Shown: positions 1-16,981 of the stretch, piece by piece
Layout: every line of letters starts with the position of its first letter
Position numbering within the stretch: the stretch's first letter is position 1
Virus record (IMG/VR): IMGVR_UViG_3300042519_001902
Span: 1 to 64,000 of that record
DNA: 64,000 nucleotides
Source of the DNA: a virus
Reading direction: 5' to 3' (one strand)
Translations under genes and position numbers: made by a program
The notes under the pieces: generated by a model
Database searches by the model: none
What the model was told of the DNA's origin: nothing
Seen by the model: only the letters and a program-made list of their open reading frames with translations

Positions 1-22
1 CCGAATCACATCAGGTAACACG

Positions 23-9175
<9,153 letters not shown>

Positions 9176-9178
9176 CCG

Positions 9179-9550
9179 ATGGCACTCGACCGACATAAAT
9201 TCGGAAGAGCGGTGCAAGCGCGCTTTCTTTTTGACGCACAGGAAAAGGGCATGGACGTCTGCATTCCTTTTGAGTCGCTGCCCGGTTTCGACTGCGTCGT
9301 GGATACGGGCAAGAAGCTGCTTCGGGTGCAGGTCAAAGGGGCTCATATTTCGAGACGTCGAAACAGCTACACCGTAAATTTCAGACGGTACGCGAGGAAA
9401 GCAGCGCCCAAGTTTGATATCTGCGCGGTGTGGATGGCGGACGCCCAACGCTGGACGTTCCTCCCGCCTACTTTCGCGAAGAAACGGATCGTTCGGATCA
9501 CTGCTGACGGCAAGTATTCGCGGACGGGCTGGGAACTTTTTTACAAATGA
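9179..9550 (+). CDS. PD-(D/E)XK-type endonuclease, PDDEXK_5-like
   Basis: A 123-residue protein, the size of small Holliday-junction-resolvase-like nucleases. The core reads FESLPGFDCVVDTG then LLRVQVKGA, which fits the D-Xn-(E/Q)XK signature (Asp near residue 40, QVK near 52-54) of the PDDEXK_5 family. In those proteins this region follows a strand reading roughly YDLVV...RVQVK. It starts three bases after the giant gene and its end overlaps the next gene by the 4 bases ATGA, so the genes are probably translated together. A role in DNA processing or packaging is inferred; substrate unknown. Confidence 0.65.
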   Translation: MALDRHKFGRAVQARFLFDAQEKGMDVCIPFESLPGFDCVVDTGKKLLRVQVKGAHISRRRNSYTVNFRRYARKAAPKFDICAVWMADAQRWTFLPPTFAKKRIVRITADGKYSRTGWELFYK

Positions 9551-9921
9551 CTCCCGCTACACTGCCCGACACGGGCTCTCGCACGAGCTACTCAACAGGC
9601 GCAGTCCGAGATGCCTCGGAAGGGAAGGGGCACTTCCATTCGATTCCGCCTTCGGCCCTGCGCCGGATTGCCAAACGCTTTGAGGACGGTGCCCGCAAGT
9701 ATGCCAAAAATAATTGGATGAAAGGCATCGCTCTGTCCCACTACCAAGACTCGCTGATGCGCCACACGCTGGCATGGGCTGAGGGCGACACCACGGAGGA
9801 CCACATCGGTGCCATTCTTTGGAACGCCTCGGCCATGGACTGGACCGAGTCCCAGATCGTGGCGGGTAAGCTTCCGGCTGAGCTGAACGACCTGCCTTAC
9901 CGCAATGCACCACACTCTTAA
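9547..9921 (+). CDS. dATP/dGTP diphosphohydrolase N-terminal-domain protein
   Basis: 124 residues matching the phage family labelled dGTP_diPhyd_N (formerly DUF5664). The conserved run AKRFEDGARKYAKNNWMKG is followed by SHYQDSLMRHTLAW and a downstream E/D pair (GDTTEDHIG), an all-alpha layout like MazG-type pyrophosphohydrolases. Family members are thought to hydrolyse deoxynucleoside triphosphates and so adjust the nucleotide pool. No PurZ partner is seen here, so a 2-aminoadenine genome is not supported. It overlaps both neighbours (ATGA upstream; 17 bases downstream). Confidence 0.7.
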   Translation: MTPATLPDTGSRTSYSTGAVRDASEGKGHFHSIPPSALRRIAKRFEDGARKYAKNNWMKGIALSHYQDSLMRHTLAWAEGDTTEDHIGAILWNASAMDWTESQIVAGKLPAELNDLPYRNAPHS

Positions 9922-10552
9922 CGCCTCGATCCCCCAGCACCTTTACGGTCTCGTAGACAAAGGCATCCTGCGGGGAAACATCGCAGACACCAATCACTAC
10001 GATCCCTGCGTGATCTTCGGGGTGACTTCGATCCCGTCGAGGGCACTGCATTTTTCGATCCTGACCGAGGCCGGCAGCCAGTGGGCGAGGATCCCGCTGC
10101 ACAAGTTGCGGCACACTGAGCCGGAGGAAGGAGCTCCGCAGCACCCGTTGCCGGAGTTGCAGTCTTGGGACTGCCACGGCTGGGATTTCTCGGTGGTGGC
10201 CTACGAATACCTGCGGGAAATGGGCTGCGAGTATCGGACGAGAGACGGGGTGATGGTCCCGGCCAGCTACTGGTTCACCCTCGACCACACCGACAACGGC
10301 TACAGCCAGTACCCGAGCGAGCACAAGTGCTACCACCTCCTCCTCTTGGAGGATGGCAGCGGCCAGATCGCAGCGCAGCCCAACAACCGGATCCTGTGGC
10401 GGGACGACTCCTTCGTGCGTCCGAAGTCGAAGAGCCTGTCCGAGTACCGGGTGATGCCGGACGAGACGTGGCACGCGGAGCTCGGTCGCAACCCCGATCT
10501 CAACCCTTTTTGTGGTGGTCCAAAGGATACGACCTCAGTGCTGCCGGCGTGA
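9905..10552 (+). CDS. Conserved phage protein of unknown function
   Basis: 215 residues, no enzyme motif recognised. It carries a run seen in marine and cyanophage hypothetical proteins: QSWDCHGWDFSVVAYEYLRE, then a Trp-Phe-Thr-Leu-Asp-His segment, EHKCYHLLLLEDGSGQI and QPNNRILWRDDSFV. Soluble, with no signal or membrane segment. It overlaps the preceding gene by 17 bases, and its last 44 bases lie inside a tRNA-shaped element, so its 3' end may have been captured or remodelled there. Confidence 0.7.
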   Translation: MHHTLNASIPQHLYGLVDKGILRGNIADTNHYDPCVIFGVTSIPSRALHFSILTEAGSQWARIPLHKLRHTEPEEGAPQHPLPELQSWDCHGWDFSVVAYEYLREMGCEYRTRDGVMVPASYWFTLDHTDNGYSQYPSEHKCYHLLLLEDGSGQIAAQPNNRILWRDDSFVRPKSKSLSEYRVMPDETWHAELGRNPDLNPFCGGPKDTTSVLPA

Positions 10553-10601
10553 CGACGTTGGGGCTGAACTGAGAATGGAGGTTCGAGCCCTCCCCACAAA
10601 T
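10509..10601 (+). tRNA. tRNA-shaped element with 28-nt anticodon loop (possible attP)
   Basis: A cloverleaf can be drawn: acceptor TTTGTGG/CCACAAA (10509-10515 with 10594-10600), T8, D arm GTC/GAC with loop AAAGGATA (A14, GG, A21), anticodon stem TCAGT/ACTGA (10535-10539 with 10568-10572), short variable loop GAAT, and a perfect T arm GGAGG-TTCGAGC-CCTCC (10577-10593). The loop between the anticodon-stem arms is 28 nt rather than 7 and contains its own hairpin. No CCA is encoded and no U33 can be placed. It overlaps the end of the preceding gene and lies 336 bases before an integrase, so a tRNA-derived attachment site or a non-decoding tRNA mimic are both possible. Confidence 0.45.
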
Positions 10602-10672
10602 TTAAGCTCGTGTGAAAGTTCAAGCAGTGTACCAATCGGTGCCGATGAATCGGCCCCCTGAATTTGAGCGAG

Positions 10673-10702
10673 AAAGTTACAGTCCTCGGACTGCAACTTT
10701 TT
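10673..10702 (+). terminator. Hairpin with T tract
   Basis: Inverted repeat AAAGTT-A-CAGTC / GACTG-C-AACTTT closing on a CTCG tetraloop, followed by five T. It lies after the end of the plus-strand late operon and the tRNA-shaped element. Confidence 0.55.
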
Positions 10703-10802
10703 CCCACAAACGCAGGCAAACGCCGGTTGTCGAATATCCACTAAATCCTGCTGTGAAACAACTATTGTTATCCGGTACATCCCCGTTGGCCGCCCCAGAG
10801 AC

Positions 10803-10828
10803 AAACCCTCTTTTAGAGGGTTTTTTTT
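10803..10828 (+). terminator. Rho-independent terminator
   Basis: Perfect 9-bp stem AAACCCTCT / AGAGGGTTT with a TTT loop, running into eight T (10821-10828). The strongest terminator in the window; it would insulate the integrase from late transcription. Confidence 0.85.
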
Positions 10829-10936
10829 GTGCTCAGAGGAGAACGGAGTTGACCGAGATTACCGGTTGTTACCCAGTGGCAAACGAAACCAACACGAAAA
10901 ATGCAACCAGATGCAAACGGAAATAGCCAAAACAGC

Positions 10937-12145
10937 ATGAGTTTTGGGTCACAAATCAAGCCGGGCGCTCGCGAATATGCCAACGACGCACCCATCATTA
11001 GCCGGGTCTCCAAGATCTACCGTCCCGACCGGGCCAGTCCTCATCTGGTCCAGTGGGGGCGCGGCCAAGACCGCCGAACCGAATCGTTCAAAACCCCCGA
11101 GGAGCAGGAGGCACGGTACGCTGAGATAGCCGGACGCCTTCAGCGGAATGGAGACGACTTCGTCTTCAATCGGCAGGCCCAGATCGACTGGGCTGCGTTC
11201 ATGTCGACGATTGGCGACGCATCCTGGGTGGATGTCGTCGCGGGTTGGCGCGAGAACCTGAAGCGCCATGAGCTGGTCCGATCCCGCAAGACGGTAGGCG
11301 AGGCGGCGAAGGAATACATCGCCCACTGCCTGTCGCTGAGGGATACCGGGCAGATGTCGCCCGATACGTTTCGTCAAAAAAGACAGAAGATCAGTTTCCT
11401 CGGTACGAAATTCAACACGGTCCCGCTGTGCGATGTAACTACTGAGATGCTTGAACAGTGGCTCGATGAGTTGCTCGGCGAGCTCGGCCTGTCGGCGGCG
11501 GGCACCTTTAACAACTACCTCAAACCCGTCCGTACTTTTTTTAATTTCAACAAGAAGCACGTCGCGCTCAACCCCGCTGTTGGCATCCCTCTGCGCAATG
11601 CTAGCATCGATGAAGTGGGGGTGCTCACCCCGAAGCAGACCGCTCGACTGTTCGCTTATGCCCTGAAGCACCGGCCCGAGACCCTCGGTCGGCTCGCTCT
11701 GGAGGCATTTGCAGGGTTACGTTTCACTTCCGCTGCAACGCTAGCGAAGGAGGAAATTAACTTCGAGGACAAAGGGATCACCCTTCTGGCGCGAAAAATT
11801 AAAACTCGCCGTCGTCGTTACATCGACGGGTTGCCTGAGAACTTTTGGGCTTGGATCGATAAGACGACCGAAGCGTGCTGGCGAATGAAGAGGAGTCAGT
11901 GGATGCACATAAAGACCGACGTGTTTGAAGGGGCTGACGTACCCCATCCGCAAAACTGCCTGCGCCACTCGTTCTGCACGTACCACGTCTCGGCTTACAA
12001 GAACCCGGGGCTGACGGCGACTCTCCTCTGCCACCAGAATCAGGCTCAGTTGTGGGGGCACTACAACGGAATCGCTAGCCAAGCAGCAGGGCTGACCTAC
12101 TTCTCGATTAAGCCCGAGAACGTGGAGCAGATCGCGGCGGGCTAA
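10937..12145 (+). CDS. int: Tyrosine recombinase / integrase
   Basis: 402 residues from this ATG; an in-frame ATG 36 bases upstream (10901) is possible. Catalytic boxes visible: box I AFAGLRFTS (Arg262), a beta-hairpin with KIKTRRRRYIDG (candidate Lys), box II NCLRHSFCTYH (Arg343-His344, with Asn where many members have His), and a C-terminal LWGHYNG with the probable nucleophile Tyr376. The NCLRHSF...TYH arrangement resembles integrases seen in Verrucomicrobia and Planctomycetes. It stands alone on the plus strand behind a strong terminator and next to a tRNA-shaped element, the usual place of an integrase beside attP. A second recombinase converges on it from the minus strand. Confidence 0.85.
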   Translation: MSFGSQIKPGAREYANDAPIISRVSKIYRPDRASPHLVQWGRGQDRRTESFKTPEEQEARYAEIAGRLQRNGDDFVFNRQAQIDWAAFMSTIGDASWVDVVAGWRENLKRHELVRSRKTVGEAAKEYIAHCLSLRDTGQMSPDTFRQKRQKISFLGTKFNTVPLCDVTTEMLEQWLDELLGELGLSAAGTFNNYLKPVRTFFNFNKKHVALNPAVGIPLRNASIDEVGVLTPKQTARLFAYALKHRPETLGRLALEAFAGLRFTSAATLAKEEINFEDKGITLLARKIKTRRRRYIDGLPENFWAWIDKTTEACWRMKRSQWMHIKTDVFEGADVPHPQNCLRHSFCTYHVSAYKNPGLTATLLCHQNQAQLWGHYNGIASQAAGLTYFSIKPENVEQIAAG

Positions 12146-12164
12146 GCCGTCTCGTCTTTCCCTT

Positions 12165-12186
12165 GAGCGGTGAAGAAAGGCCGCTC
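12165..12186. terminator. Weak hairpin between convergent genes
   Basis: GAGCGG / CCGCTC with a 10-nt loop, sitting between the ends of the plus-strand integrase and the minus-strand accessory operon. No clear T tract, so the assignment is tentative. Confidence 0.3.
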
Positions 12187-12223
12187 TTGGGTAAGCTCGA
12201 TGTCCGCGTGGAACTCGGGGTCT

Positions 12224-12430
12224 CTAGTACAGGTTGGCTACGCGGCGGTTCGCCCAGAAGTGATCGGAGCCCTCGCGAACGGCGTCGGCTAAATCGCGGT
12301 AGTAGCCTACTGAGGTAGGGGAATCCCGGTGGCGTTTAGGGGTACGCGCCTGCTTCTTGGTTGATGCGCGCTGCCACTTATCGCGGGAGAGACGCCTCGA
12401 TGTGGGCTGTTCTTCGGTTGGCTTGGTCAT
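12224..12430 (-). CDS. Small basic protein, unknown
   Basis: 68 residues from an ATG that overlaps the stop of the gene before it by ATGA (12427-12430), which decides the start over a longer reading frame. Lys/Arg/Ser/Thr-rich N-terminal half (KWQRASTKKQARTPKRHR), then a short YYRDLADAVREGSDHFWANRR tail. No family recognised. It is the last gene of the minus-strand accessory operon. The basic half would suit nucleic-acid binding, but that is a guess. Confidence 0.5.
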   Translation of the reverse strand: MTKPTEEQPTSRRLSRDKWQRASTKKQARTPKRHRDSPTSVGYYRDLADAVREGSDHFWANRRVANLY

Positions 12431-12729
12431 GCTGCGACTTGTGCTGAATGTGGCACGGCTCGGTATTGGTACAGCCCCTTGCCGAGGTACCTCTTGTCGA
12501 CTGTCCAAGAACCGAAGCGCGGTTTTCGCATGTGTCGCAACTGGGCGGACACCGAAGCGGGCGGGTCTCGGGTAACCTTGCTGATCTGGGATAACGTACG
12601 CCAGGCACCGTCGCCCATTAAATCTCTAACCCGTACGTGCTGATGCACGAGCCGAGCCCGATCACGCGTGTCCTCGTAACCGGCCCCGGTGAATTCTAGT
12701 TGGTGGTTCATAGTGAAAATCTCAGGCAT
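12427..12729 (-). CDS. Winged-helix DNA-binding protein
   Basis: 100 residues. The segment VRDLMGDGAWRTLSQISKVT, then PPASVSAQLRHMRK, and RYLGKGLYQYR, reads as helix-turn-helix plus wing and resembles small phage proteins in which this motif follows a line like RVLxLMxDGRWRTLxEIS. It starts inside the last codons of the integrase (8-base overlap) and ends in an ATGA overlap, so it is coupled to both. It could regulate the integrase operon or assist replication. An internal Met at residue 7 is an alternative start. Confidence 0.7.
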   Translation of the reverse strand: MPEIFTMNHQLEFTGAGYEDTRDRARLVHQHVRVRDLMGDGAWRTLSQISKVTRDPPASVSAQLRHMRKPRFGSWTVDKRYLGKGLYQYRAVPHSAQVAA

Positions 12730-13735
12730 GCACGTATCCCTCGGTCGTAACCGTGGAGGTATGACCCAGCTTGACGCGGATCTCGTCGATGGTGTCGCCG
12801 TGCGCAGCTCGGCGGGATGCGAACGTGTGGCGCAGGCAGTGGAATGATTTACCCTCGATGCCGAGGCGGCGCAGGATCCGCCCGAAGTACGTGCTGTGCG
12901 TAGCCCGCTTGTTCAGATCCTCCGTGAGCGCGGCGTGAACGGGGAATACGTACTGGCTGGAGTTGCGAAAGAGGGTACGCAGCAGCGCCTCGGTCTCGCC
13001 AAGGAGCGGCATTTCGATCCGGCGGTCACGCTTGTCGGTCCAGACGATGAGCCGGCCCTGCTTCGCGAAGCTGGCCCACTCAAGCTGGGAGATGTCGGAT
13101 AGGCGCAGCCCGTAGTTGAGCGACAGATGAATCGCGACCTTCCAGAACGGGTCTTCGATAGTCGACAGGACATCGAGATCCAGCTCGGTGAAGGGCTCGC
13201 GGGTCTGCTTCTCCTTCTGCTCGAAGGTAAGCCGGTGCATGCGCACTTTGCTGAGGCCAGCCGGATTGCGGACGATGAAGCCCTCGTCGGTGCAGACCTT
13301 AAAGAAATTATCGAGCGACGAGCGTCGTGCGCTGCGAGTCGAAGCAGTCGTGCCGTCGTGGGCGTTGACGTAGTCGTCGACATGGTGGAACGAGGCCATC
13401 GTGATCGGCTTGTCGGCTAGCTTGGTCACGACGAGGAACCGCCGGATGTTGGCCTCGTAGCCGTACAGCGTAGTGGGGGACAGACACAGCTTGGTGTCGG
13501 CTAGGGCGCGCCACTTCACGAGGGCTTGCTCGCCGGTGATGCGGCTGTCGCTAGTGAGTCGTTGGATGGCCTCGGCAGTAAGGAGCCTCGCCTTCGCGGT
13601 GAACTCGATGTCTTCTAACTTGGCGGCTTTGGCTAGCCGTTTCGCCACGGCACGGTCTTTGGTGTCGAGGTTGATGGGGGTACTTCCGGTCAGGTGGGCG
13701 AAGTAAATGCCCTTATGGTTGGGTTTCAGTTTCAT
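12722..13735 (-). CDS. Tyrosine recombinase (second)
   Basis: 337 residues. N-terminal SAM-like core-binding region (about 60-160) and a catalytic domain with all expected residues: YGLRLSD (Arg), a Lys in the TDKRDRRIEM hairpin, HCLRHTFAS (His-x-x-Arg-His), KLGHTS and the C-terminal nucleophile in TEGYVHA (Tyr334). It is more canonical than the plus-strand recombinase and unrelated to it in detail. It lies within the minus-strand accessory operon, overlapping both the coiled-coil gene (23 bases) and the winged-helix gene. It could be the true integrase, or serve resolution or inversion; the sequence does not settle which. Confidence 0.85.
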   Translation of the reverse strand: MKLKPNHKGIYFAHLTGSTPINLDTKDRAVAKRLAKAAKLEDIEFTAKARLLTAEAIQRLTSDSRITGEQALVKWRALADTKLCLSPTTLYGYEANIRRFLVVTKLADKPITMASFHHVDDYVNAHDGTTASTRSARRSSLDNFFKVCTDEGFIVRNPAGLSKVRMHRLTFEQKEKQTREPFTELDLDVLSTIEDPFWKVAIHLSLNYGLRLSDISQLEWASFAKQGRLIVWTDKRDRRIEMPLLGETEALLRTLFRNSSQYVFPVHAALTEDLNKRATHSTYFGRILRRLGIEGKSFHCLRHTFASRRAAHGDTIDEIRVKLGHTSTVTTEGYVHA

Positions 13736-14192
13736 TTGTGTTGTAGATGTCGAAGCCGCCGCCTCCGCGACGCCCGACGTTTTGCTTTAACTCTTTCCCG
13801 ATCTTCGACAGGCGGATCTTCGCCTCATCGATGACCAAATACTTTTCGCGGGCGCTGATCCGCGTCTCGCGAACGCTGCACATGCGGCGCATGTGGCGTT
13901 GGATGGAGTGCTCCCGGAGGATGACTCCCTTCTCTTGCCGAAGTTCTCGCTCGGCGATCTTCGCCTGGGTCATCAGCTCTTGGTACTTCGTGTCCAGAGC
14001 ATTGGCTTTCAAGGTGGCTTCCTTCTCGCGGGCTTTCGACTCGACGATGCGGAGTTCGTACCGAGCGATTGCCGACCGCATCTCGTCGATGGCCCGGTCT
14101 TGGTCGCAGATCAGGGACATCTCCTGCTCCATGTTGTCGAACAGGTAGCCGAATTTCTCTGGGATCTTGGTCAGCATGGGGATGGCGCTCAT
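13713..14192 (-). CDS. Coiled-coil protein, unknown
   Basis: 159 residues from an ATG overlapping the previous stop (ATGA, 14189-14192); a longer frame upstream is rejected for that reason. Most of the protein is charged heptad-like helix (for example EMRSAIARYELRIVESKARE and ELRQEKGVILREHSIQRHMR), so a long coiled coil is expected. The tail is glycine-rich (GRRGGGGFD). No family recognised. Confidence 0.65.
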   Translation of the reverse strand: MSAIPMLTKIPEKFGYLFDNMEQEMSLICDQDRAIDEMRSAIARYELRIVESKAREKEATLKANALDTKYQELMTQAKIAERELRQEKGVILREHSIQRHMRRMCSVRETRISAREKYLVIDEAKIRLSKIGKELKQNVGRRGGGGFDIYNTNETETQP

Positions 14193-14542
14193 GGTTTGCG
14201 AAGGTGCTCGGCGTACGTGGTGAGGAGTTCCTGAAAGTAGAGCCAATCTGGGCCGCGCTTAAGGTAGTCGAAGCGACCGAGCTTCAGGTAGCGGTTGGCG
14301 TTGCGGACTTGGTCGCGGTTGGCGAAGTCGACGCCGCACACTTTGCAGAGCGACTCCATGTGCCGCACGTTCACGTCGTCCCAGCTCGTTAAGAGCGAGA
14401 GACGACGGATGTCGGCGAGCGTGAGCGCACCGCGTGAGGCGACTACGATCTCGGCTTCGGTGAGTGCGTTTCCTCGGCGGTCCCTAGCCATCAGGCGAAC
14501 CAGTACCGGAGGAAACCGTTTAAGTTTCGTCCATATTCCCAT
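14189..14542 (-). CDS. HTH-like conserved phage protein
   Basis: 117 residues. LVRLMARDRRGNALTEAEI followed by LTLADIRRLSLLTSWDDV and MESLCKVCGVDFANRDQV recalls a small phage family in which a helix-turn-helix part precedes a TSWDxV...CGVDF motif. The conserved part begins before the internal Met18, which favours the upstream start at 14542. It is first after an 84-base gap carrying TAACAA motifs, so it may begin a transcription unit. Confidence 0.65.
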   Translation of the reverse strand: MGIWTKLKRFPPVLVRLMARDRRGNALTEAEIVVASRGALTLADIRRLSLLTSWDDVNVRHMESLCKVCGVDFANRDQVRNANRYLKLGRFDYLKRGPDWLYFQELLTTYAEHLRKP

Positions 14543-14626
14543 GTCAGTTTGTGTGAACTGGAACGATTCGGTAACAACCGGTAACAGTCAAGTACCGAAC
14601 GGTGCGAGGTGGGGTTGTGCGTGTTC
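14543..14626 (-). promoter_or_regulatory. Intergenic region with GTTACCG repeats
   Basis: Read on the minus strand it contains GTTACCGGTTGTTACCGAATC about 20 nt before the start at 14542, two close copies of the recurrent GTTA..CGA half-element. Likely a promoter or operator for the genes at 14542 and below. Confidence 0.4.
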
Positions 14627-15406
14627 TTACTGGTCAGTCGGAATCTGCATTTCCTTTTTCCGTAAATCGGAAACGCGGATGACCTCACGGGCAAAGTCGG
14701 CTTGAGCGAGCTGCTCGGCCAGCAGCTCCGTGCCGCAGTACTCGCTGTCGATGTAGGCATCGAACTTGGTTACCATGAGCTTCAGAGCGGAGAGCAGGTT
14801 GGCTTCCCTTTCCCCTGCCATACTGAGGAAGCGGGCTTGCTCCTCAACCTCGCTGATCAAATCAATCTCGCGATCATCGCGGGACATGAGGAGTAGCTTT
14901 TGCCACTTGGCGTTGTCGGCCTCGACCTTCTCGGCACGGTTCGTCTCTTCGTTCAAAATGGCCTCGAGGTCTTGGCAGTGGTGAATGCGGTTCTGCTGGC
15001 CCTTCACGAACTGGTGAATGATTTCGGGCGTGCCGCCCCAGGCCTTGAGCACCGACCAGTCGGCGAGTTCAGCTTCGGCTTTCTCGGCGCGGTTGACGAT
15101 TTCAGTCATGCGCTCCCCGAACAAGTGCGCAATCTGGCCCTCGGTAAGCGTGCGGAGGCAGTGAGCGTGCAGGTTGTGCGGGTCTGCGAGCCATTCCTTC
15201 AACCGCTCCACCTCAGCGCGGAGGCGGCGGCGGTCCGCATCTGCACCAAATCTCAGGCGTTCGGTTTTGGTGAGTTCGGTTTCGAGGGTGCGGGCAACTG
15301 ATGCTGGCACATAATCAATAGCATTGGAGCATCCGGTTACATCCTCCTGATAAATTTGGATGCACTCGGCATCTGTTCGTGGCGTGGGTGATTTGGGTGG
15401 GTTCAT
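14627..15406 (-). CDS. Coiled-coil protein with TPRTDAE N-terminus
   Basis: 259 residues. Opens MNPPKSPTPRTDAECI, then PASVARTLETELTKTERLR, and is mostly charged helix (LRAEVERLKEWL, RAEKAEAELADW, RAEKVEADNAKW), so a long coiled coil is predicted. The TPRTDA opening is shared with the next gene upstream (15403-15933), so the two are probably diverged copies. No catalytic motif. The start overlaps the previous stop by ATGA. Confidence 0.65.
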   Translation of the reverse strand: MNPPKSPTPRTDAECIQIYQEDVTGCSNAIDYVPASVARTLETELTKTERLRFGADADRRRLRAEVERLKEWLADPHNLHAHCLRTLTEGQIAHLFGERMTEIVNRAEKAEAELADWSVLKAWGGTPEIIHQFVKGQQNRIHHCQDLEAILNEETNRAEKVEADNAKWQKLLLMSRDDREIDLISEVEEQARFLSMAGEREANLLSALKLMVTKFDAYIDSEYCGTELLAEQLAQADFAREVIRVSDLRKKEMQIPTDQ

Positions 15407-15933
15407 GGTTTTGCCTCGTTGAGAACTGTAAGCATCTTGGCTGCGGTCTCACCATCGCTACCATCGTGAAAGAACTGCACGCTGGCACGGTTGATTATGT
15501 CGTTACGCCGCTCCACCTCGGCGCGGAGGCGGCTCGCTTCGTTGGCGTTGTGCTCGCGCTCCTGCGACATCTCGGCGGCAACGGTTTTCCACCGCTCCAC
15601 CTCGGCGCGGAGGCGCGTGAGTTCGGCGGTGGCGCAGCACCAGCACCCGACACCTGCTTTTCGTTCTGCGTCGGTGTGGTTTAAGCAGGTGTGCATCCAG
15701 CTCCCAAGTGCTTTCAACCTCTCGCACTCCTCCTTCGCGGCGGCGAGTTTCGTTTCTGCTGCGTCCCACTTCCGGCACGCGAGGGCGTTTAACGAGCAAG
15801 CGCCCGCGAGTTCGCGTTCAATTAGCTTCATCTCACCGGCGAGCGAATACATGGTTGCGCCGTTTGCGAAGTAGGCTGCATCCGTTCTCGGCGTCGGCGC
15901 GAGGGTGGGCGTAGGTTGATCGGGTGGGTTCAT
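15403..15933 (-). CDS. Coiled-coil protein, paralogue of its neighbour
   Basis: 176 residues from the ATG that overlaps the upstream stop (15930-15933). Opens MNPPDQPTPTLAPTPRTDAAY and has IERELAGACSLNALACRKWD, LTRLRAEVERWKTVAAEMSQ and SRLRAEVERRNDIINRASVQ, the same plan as the gene just downstream. Repeated LRAEVER blocks produce near-repeats in the DNA (15520-15620). Two CxC-like stretches (CWCC) are present. Function unknown. Confidence 0.65.
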   Translation of the reverse strand: MNPPDQPTPTLAPTPRTDAAYFANGATMYSLAGEMKLIERELAGACSLNALACRKWDAAETKLAAAKEECERLKALGSWMHTCLNHTDAERKAGVGCWCCATAELTRLRAEVERWKTVAAEMSQEREHNANEASRLRAEVERRNDIINRASVQFFHDGSDGETAAKMLTVLNEAKP

Positions 15934-16286
15934 TCGTCCTCCTCCCACTTGCCAATTGTTTTTAAGAAAGCTTTGGCGCGTTGGGCGGCGGTGGCGTGGA
16001 CGATAGCGCATCGCATCTCGGGTTGGCCGTGCGCTAACCATAGCCATCCGCGAAAGGCGGCTTCTCTATCGTCCCGCAACACCCCCTCCGCTTGGTGCAT
16101 GGCGTTCAAGTCTTTGAGGTAGTCGGGGATGTCATGCTTGAACACTAAAAGCCCACTAGGATTCATAACCCAAGTTTCCCAATCACGGGAAACCCAGCCT
16201 TCTTTCTTGGCTAGGCAGTCGGGGTGATCGTGCATCTTCCAGCCACACGCTTCAGCGATGGCGATACGTTGTTGTTTAGGGTTCAT
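15930..16286 (-). CDS. Conserved phage protein (PDYLKDLNAMHQAE family)
   Basis: 118 residues. Begins MNPKQQRIAIAEACGWK and contains IPDYLKDLNAMHQAEGVL, a motif I recognise from small phage and environmental proteins of unknown function in which AxACGW precedes PDYLxDLNAMHEAE. A Trp-rich tail (FRGWLWLAHGQPEMRC) follows. Coupled on both sides by ATGA overlaps. Confidence 0.65.
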   Translation of the reverse strand: MNPKQQRIAIAEACGWKMHDHPDCLAKKEGWVSRDWETWVMNPSGLLVFKHDIPDYLKDLNAMHQAEGVLRDDREAAFRGWLWLAHGQPEMRCAIVHATAAQRAKAFLKTIGKWEEDE

Positions 16287-16699
16287 TTGTTATCCTCCTT
16301 CTTTGGGCGGTTGAGGCAGAAGTACTCGGCCTTGACCTCCTCGATCACACGGATCTCGGGGTAGTTATCGGCGAGTTCGATGGAGTCCTCGCCGTAGATG
16401 ACGCCGTCCTTCCACGAGTACATCAGGGTCGGGGTCACGATGGTCTCGTCGGGGCAGTTAATGTGCAGCGCGTGGAACGGATGACAGGGTAGGGTGGGGA
16501 ACCAGTCGTTGGACTTGAAGTACGCCGAGCTGCGGAAGGCGGCGGCGCTGCCCGCGATGGACTTGGCCGCGTCCTCCATGGGGAGGGTGACCCCGAGCTC
16601 GTCGGTCACGCGGTCGAGTTGAGCGACCGCACACGGGGCGAGGGTGAGGGTGGGGATTAGCCCGAGGGATTCTCGGGGTACGTATTTTATTAGGTCCAT
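16283..16699 (-). CDS. Hypothetical protein
   Basis: 138 residues, soluble, no family recognised. Features: LGVTLPMEDAAKSIAGSAAA in the first half, an aromatic segment (YFKSNDWFPTLPCHPFHALH) and an acidic C-terminal half. Coupled downstream by ATGA. Confidence 0.55.
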   Translation of the reverse strand: MDLIKYVPRESLGLIPTLTLAPCAVAQLDRVTDELGVTLPMEDAAKSIAGSAAAFRSSAYFKSNDWFPTLPCHPFHALHINCPDETIVTPTLMYSWKDGVIYGEDSIELADNYPEIRVIEEVKAEYFCLNRPKKEDNK

Positions 16700-16701
16700 A
16701 G

Positions 16702-16980
16702 TTAGGCAGCGGTGCGGTGTTCGGAGTCCTCTTTGATGCGGGCGATCAACTCAAGGTCGTCGACGGGGAGATCCTCCATGGCCCTAGCGGCGATGAACTT
16801 CAGGTCGGCGGCGCAGCGCATGATGCAGTCGACCTTGGTCTGGAGTTCCCGTCGGGCGACGTCGTCGTAGGCATAGCCCGCCTCCTTCTCCCAGATGCGA
16901 GCGAGGTTCACCCAGTGGGCGCGTTGACGGAGGAGTTTATCGCACGTACGGGCGTGGATTTTTCGGTAGTCGGGTGTCAT
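16702..16980 (-). CDS. Hypothetical helical protein
   Basis: 92 residues from the ATG at 16980, directly after the stop of the Gp88-like gene; a longer frame in the same phase runs backwards through that gene and is rejected. Helical and charged (KLLRQRAHWVNLARIWEKEA, DLELIARIKEDSEHR). No family recognised. Confidence 0.6.
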   Translation of the reverse strand: MTPDYRKIHARTCDKLLRQRAHWVNLARIWEKEAGYAYDDVARRELQTKVDCIMRCAADLKFIAARAMEDLPVDDLELIARIKEDSEHRTAA

Positions 16981-16981
16981 G

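Noticed and set aside
9547-9921. Evidence for a 2-aminoadenine (Z) genome
   Set aside because: Only a dGTP_diPhyd_N-like protein is present; no PurZ or DatZ homologue was seen.
10612-10926. 104-codon ORF between the tRNA-shaped element and the integrase
   Set aside because: Crossed by two terminator hairpins and lacks protein-like sequence.
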